Shown here: positions 20,427-22,127 of the stretch, one piece after another
Numbering within the stretch: the stretch's first letter is position 1
Layout of the letters: every line of letters starts with the position of its first letter
Origin: Nitrososphaerota archaeon
GTDB taxonomy: Archaea; Thermoproteota; Nitrososphaeria; Nitrososphaerales; UBA183
Direction: 5' to 3'
DNA: 22,127 bases
Assembly (NCBI GenBank): GCA_027886865.1
Contig: JAPCJR010000013.1
Coordinates: 34,850 to 56,976, forward strand
Made by a program: the position numbers and the translations under genes
The notes under the pieces: generated by a model
Database searches by the model: none
The model's input: only the letters and a program-made list of their open reading frames with translations
What the model was told of the DNA's origin: nothing

Positions 20427-22127
20427 GTTCGACGTCATCGTGGTGGGGGCCGGGCTGGGCGGCTCGGCATGTGCTGTCTCCCTCGCGAGGAAGGGCGCGA
20501 ACGTCCTGATGCTGGAGAAGGCGAAGATTCCCGGCGAGAGGAACATGAGCGGCGGAGTCCTCTTCGGCACCTATGGAGGGGGCTACGGGATGCTCGACCT
20601 CGTGCCCGACTTCGAGACCGACGCCCCCGTGCAGAGAAGGATCGCCTCACACGAAGTCAACGTGCTCTCTGTCCCGGACTGGGACGAGGGCGACTACCGT
20701 TACTATCGCATCGGACGCAAATCGCTTCCCTCGAGGCTCGGGCTCTTCAAGGTAGACCTGGAGTCCGGACACGACTATTCTGTGCTCCGCAGGGACTTCG
20801 ATCAGTGGTTCGCGAACAGGGCCGTGCAGGAGGGAGCCATGCTCTCGACGCAGACCAGCGCTGAGAGCCTGATCATCGAGAACGGGACCGTGGTGGGGGT
20901 CAGGACGACGCACGAGGACCTGCGGTCGAAGGTGGTCGTGGACGCTTCCGGCGTCGTTTCCAACCTCGTCGAGATGGCGGGGCTCCGGGCGAAGCTCGAG
21001 CCGTCGGACCTCTACCACGGACTGAAGCACCTCTACCGGATGGAACCGGCCACTATCGAGAAGAGGTTCGGCTTGGCCAAGGGCGAAGGCAAGGCCCAGC
21101 TCTATCTCGGACGGTTCATGAAGGGGGTGAACGGCGGCGCGTTCCTATACACAAACCAGGACACGCTGTCCGTGGGCATCGTGGTCTCCATGGCCTCGAT
21201 GCTGGAAGGCTACACGGAGCGGTTCGAGGAGGTCGGAAAGAGCATCGACATCCTCGAGGCGTTCGAATCACATCCGATGGTCGCCGAACTCCTGCACGAT
21301 GCGGAACTGCTCGAGTACTCCGCCCACAACGTCCCCAAGGGGTACAAGTGCATGCTCAAGAAGCCCTACGCTCCAGGATTCATGGCTGTCGGCGACTCGC
21401 TCGGTTCATTCGTTAAGGTGGGTCCGATGCTCGACGGGATGAGGATGGCGATAGCTACCGGTATCATGGCGGCGCAGGCGTTCCTCCAGGCGAGCCAGAC
21501 CGGCTCATTCTCGGACTCGTCCCTCTCCTCCTACAAATCGCTGCTCGCGCCGGTGTATCACGACGTCCGAAGGTCGAAGAACGACAGTCGGGTCAGCGAG
21601 AGCAAGCTCGTCTATCAGGTCCTTCCCCCGCTCCTCTTCTCCACCTTCCTGATGTACCGCGAGAAGAGGATAACCGTGGACCGGAAAGGAGGCGGAGCCA
21701 AGGATGCCGTCCAGAGGGTCCAGAGCGGCACCAGTCTGCTCAACTACGATGAGGACAAGGTCTACTCGCACATCACGGTCGACCTCGAGAAGGGCTCCGC
21801 CTCTCGACTCAAGCCGTGGGTCCCGGCTTGCCCCGTCAACTGCTATACGCTCGTCACGCCGAAGGGCGTCTTCGTCTCCTACACGGACCTGCTCGAGTAC
21901 AACGTCCGCCCGCTGAAGGAGAAGTACCGGGAGTCCAACGGTTTCGAGGCGGAGAGCCTCGAACTCAAAGCGATCGAGTCGGTCGCCCAAGAGACCACCC
22001 TAGACGACGTCGCGCAGGGCAGGCTAAGGTTCGACCACGTAGCTTGCGTCGCGTGCGGGACCTGCGGCGAGATAGGACCCAAGGAGGTCGTGGCCTTCGG
22101 ACCCGAGCGAGACGGGCACGGGGTCCG
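20416..22127 (+). CDS. fixC: FixC-FixX fusion (ETF:quinone oxidoreductase-like flavoprotein with ferredoxin domain), cut by window end
   Basis: From GTG 20416 the frame stays open for 570 codons to the window edge without a stop. The N-terminus has the FAD loop VGAGLGG (residues 10-16), and the middle carries the flavoprotein second motif AVGDSLG...GPMLDGMRMAI. The C-terminal part is FixX-like: C472 (CPVNCY) and C544, C547, C550 (CVACGTC) form the four cysteine ligands of a [4Fe-4S] cluster as in ETF-QO. Separate FixC has about 430 and FixX about 95 residues, so this is a fusion that resembles mitochondrial ETF-QO. The end GPERDGHGV matches the final FixX segment, so only a few residues are missing. 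A strong GGAGGGGG lies about 7 nt before the GTG. It passes electrons from EtfAB to quinone. Confidence 0.9.
   Translation, partial: MQPEFDVIVVGAGLGGSACAVSLARKGANVLMLEKAKIPGERNMSGGVLFGTYGGGYGMLDLVPDFETDAPVQRRIASHEVNVLSVPDWDEGDYRYYRIGRKSLPSRLGLFKVDLESGHDYSVLRRDFDQWFANRAVQEGAMLSTQTSAESLIIENGTVVGVRTTHEDLRSKVVVDASGVVSNLVEMAGLRAKLEPSDLYHGLKHLYRMEPATIEKRFGLAKGEGKAQLYLGRFMKGVNGGAFLYTNQDTLSVGIVVSMASMLEGYTERFEEVGKSIDILEAFESHPMVAELLHDAELLEYSAHNVPKGYKCMLKKPYAPGFMAVGDSLGSFVKVGPMLDGMRMAIATGIMAAQAFLQASQTGSFSDSSLSSYKSLLAPVYHDVRRSKNDSRVSESKLVYQVLPPLLFSTFLMYREKRITVDRKGGGAKDAVQRVQSGTSLLNYDEDKVYSHITVDLEKGSASRLKPWVPACPVNCYTLVTPKGVFVSYTDLLEYNVRPLKEKYRESNGFEAESLELKAIESVAQETTLDDVAQGRLRFDHVACVACGTCGEIGPKEVVAFGPERDGHGV

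Noticed and set aside
19929..20570. Minus-strand frame of 213 codons opposite EtfA and FixC
   Set aside because: It covers two genes with clear family signatures and looks like an antisense shadow.

Overview
This window looks archaeal, most likely from the Nitrososphaeria/Thaumarchaeota or a close relative. Three things point there: a TFB (TFIIB-family) transcription factor, TATA-like boxes centred about 27-31 bp upstream of many start codons (the spacing of leaderless transcripts), and many small zinc-ribbon and winged-helix proteins. The DNA is GC-rich with AT-rich promoter islands. No rRNA, tRNA, insertion sequence, phage gene or CRISPR array was seen. No ammonia-oxidation gene is present, and the catabolic content suggests an organotroph. 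The lineage is inference.

Layout. 1-468 (minus): N-terminal part of an F420-dependent luciferase-like oxidoreductase, cut by the window edge. 654-5461 (plus): a catabolic block of an APC permease, a metal-dependent amidohydrolase, an XdhC-like maturation factor, and the FAD (CoxM-like) and [2Fe-2S] (CoxS-like) subunits of a molybdenum hydroxylase. The catalytic large subunit is not here. 5468-9009 (minus): an AN1-like small zinc finger, a protein with a degenerate nucleotidyltransferase-like motif, an EamA transporter, a zinc alcohol dehydrogenase and a 39-residue zinc ribbon. 9105-12689 (plus): cell-surface and membrane proteins, namely a Ser/Thr-rich anchored cupredoxin, a Vgb-like beta-propeller, a small zinc ribbon and a CPBP membrane protease ending in its own zinc ribbon. 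12816-13548 (plus): a dCTP deaminase-like protein and a 40-residue membrane miniprotein.

13559-17030 is regulatory: a tandem Lrp/AsnC-like regulator and TFB on the minus strand, then, divergent from TFB, a 7-TM protein overlapping a winged-helix gene. 17143-22127 (plus) is energy metabolism: malate dehydrogenase, then an operon of EtfB/FixA, EtfA/FixB and FixC fused to FixX (cut by the window edge). Such Etf-FixCX complexes pass electrons to quinone and in some archaea bifurcate electrons from NADH to quinone and ferredoxin.

Several genes appear to start with TTG, often at the position expected for a leaderless mRNA. The least ordinary items are the molybdenum-hydroxylase set without its large subunit, the 7-TM/winged-helix pair beside TFB, the enlarged EtfB with the FixC-FixX fusion, the nucleotidyltransferase-like protein, and very small genes found by promoter spacing. 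I did not see an obviously new defence or mobile system.
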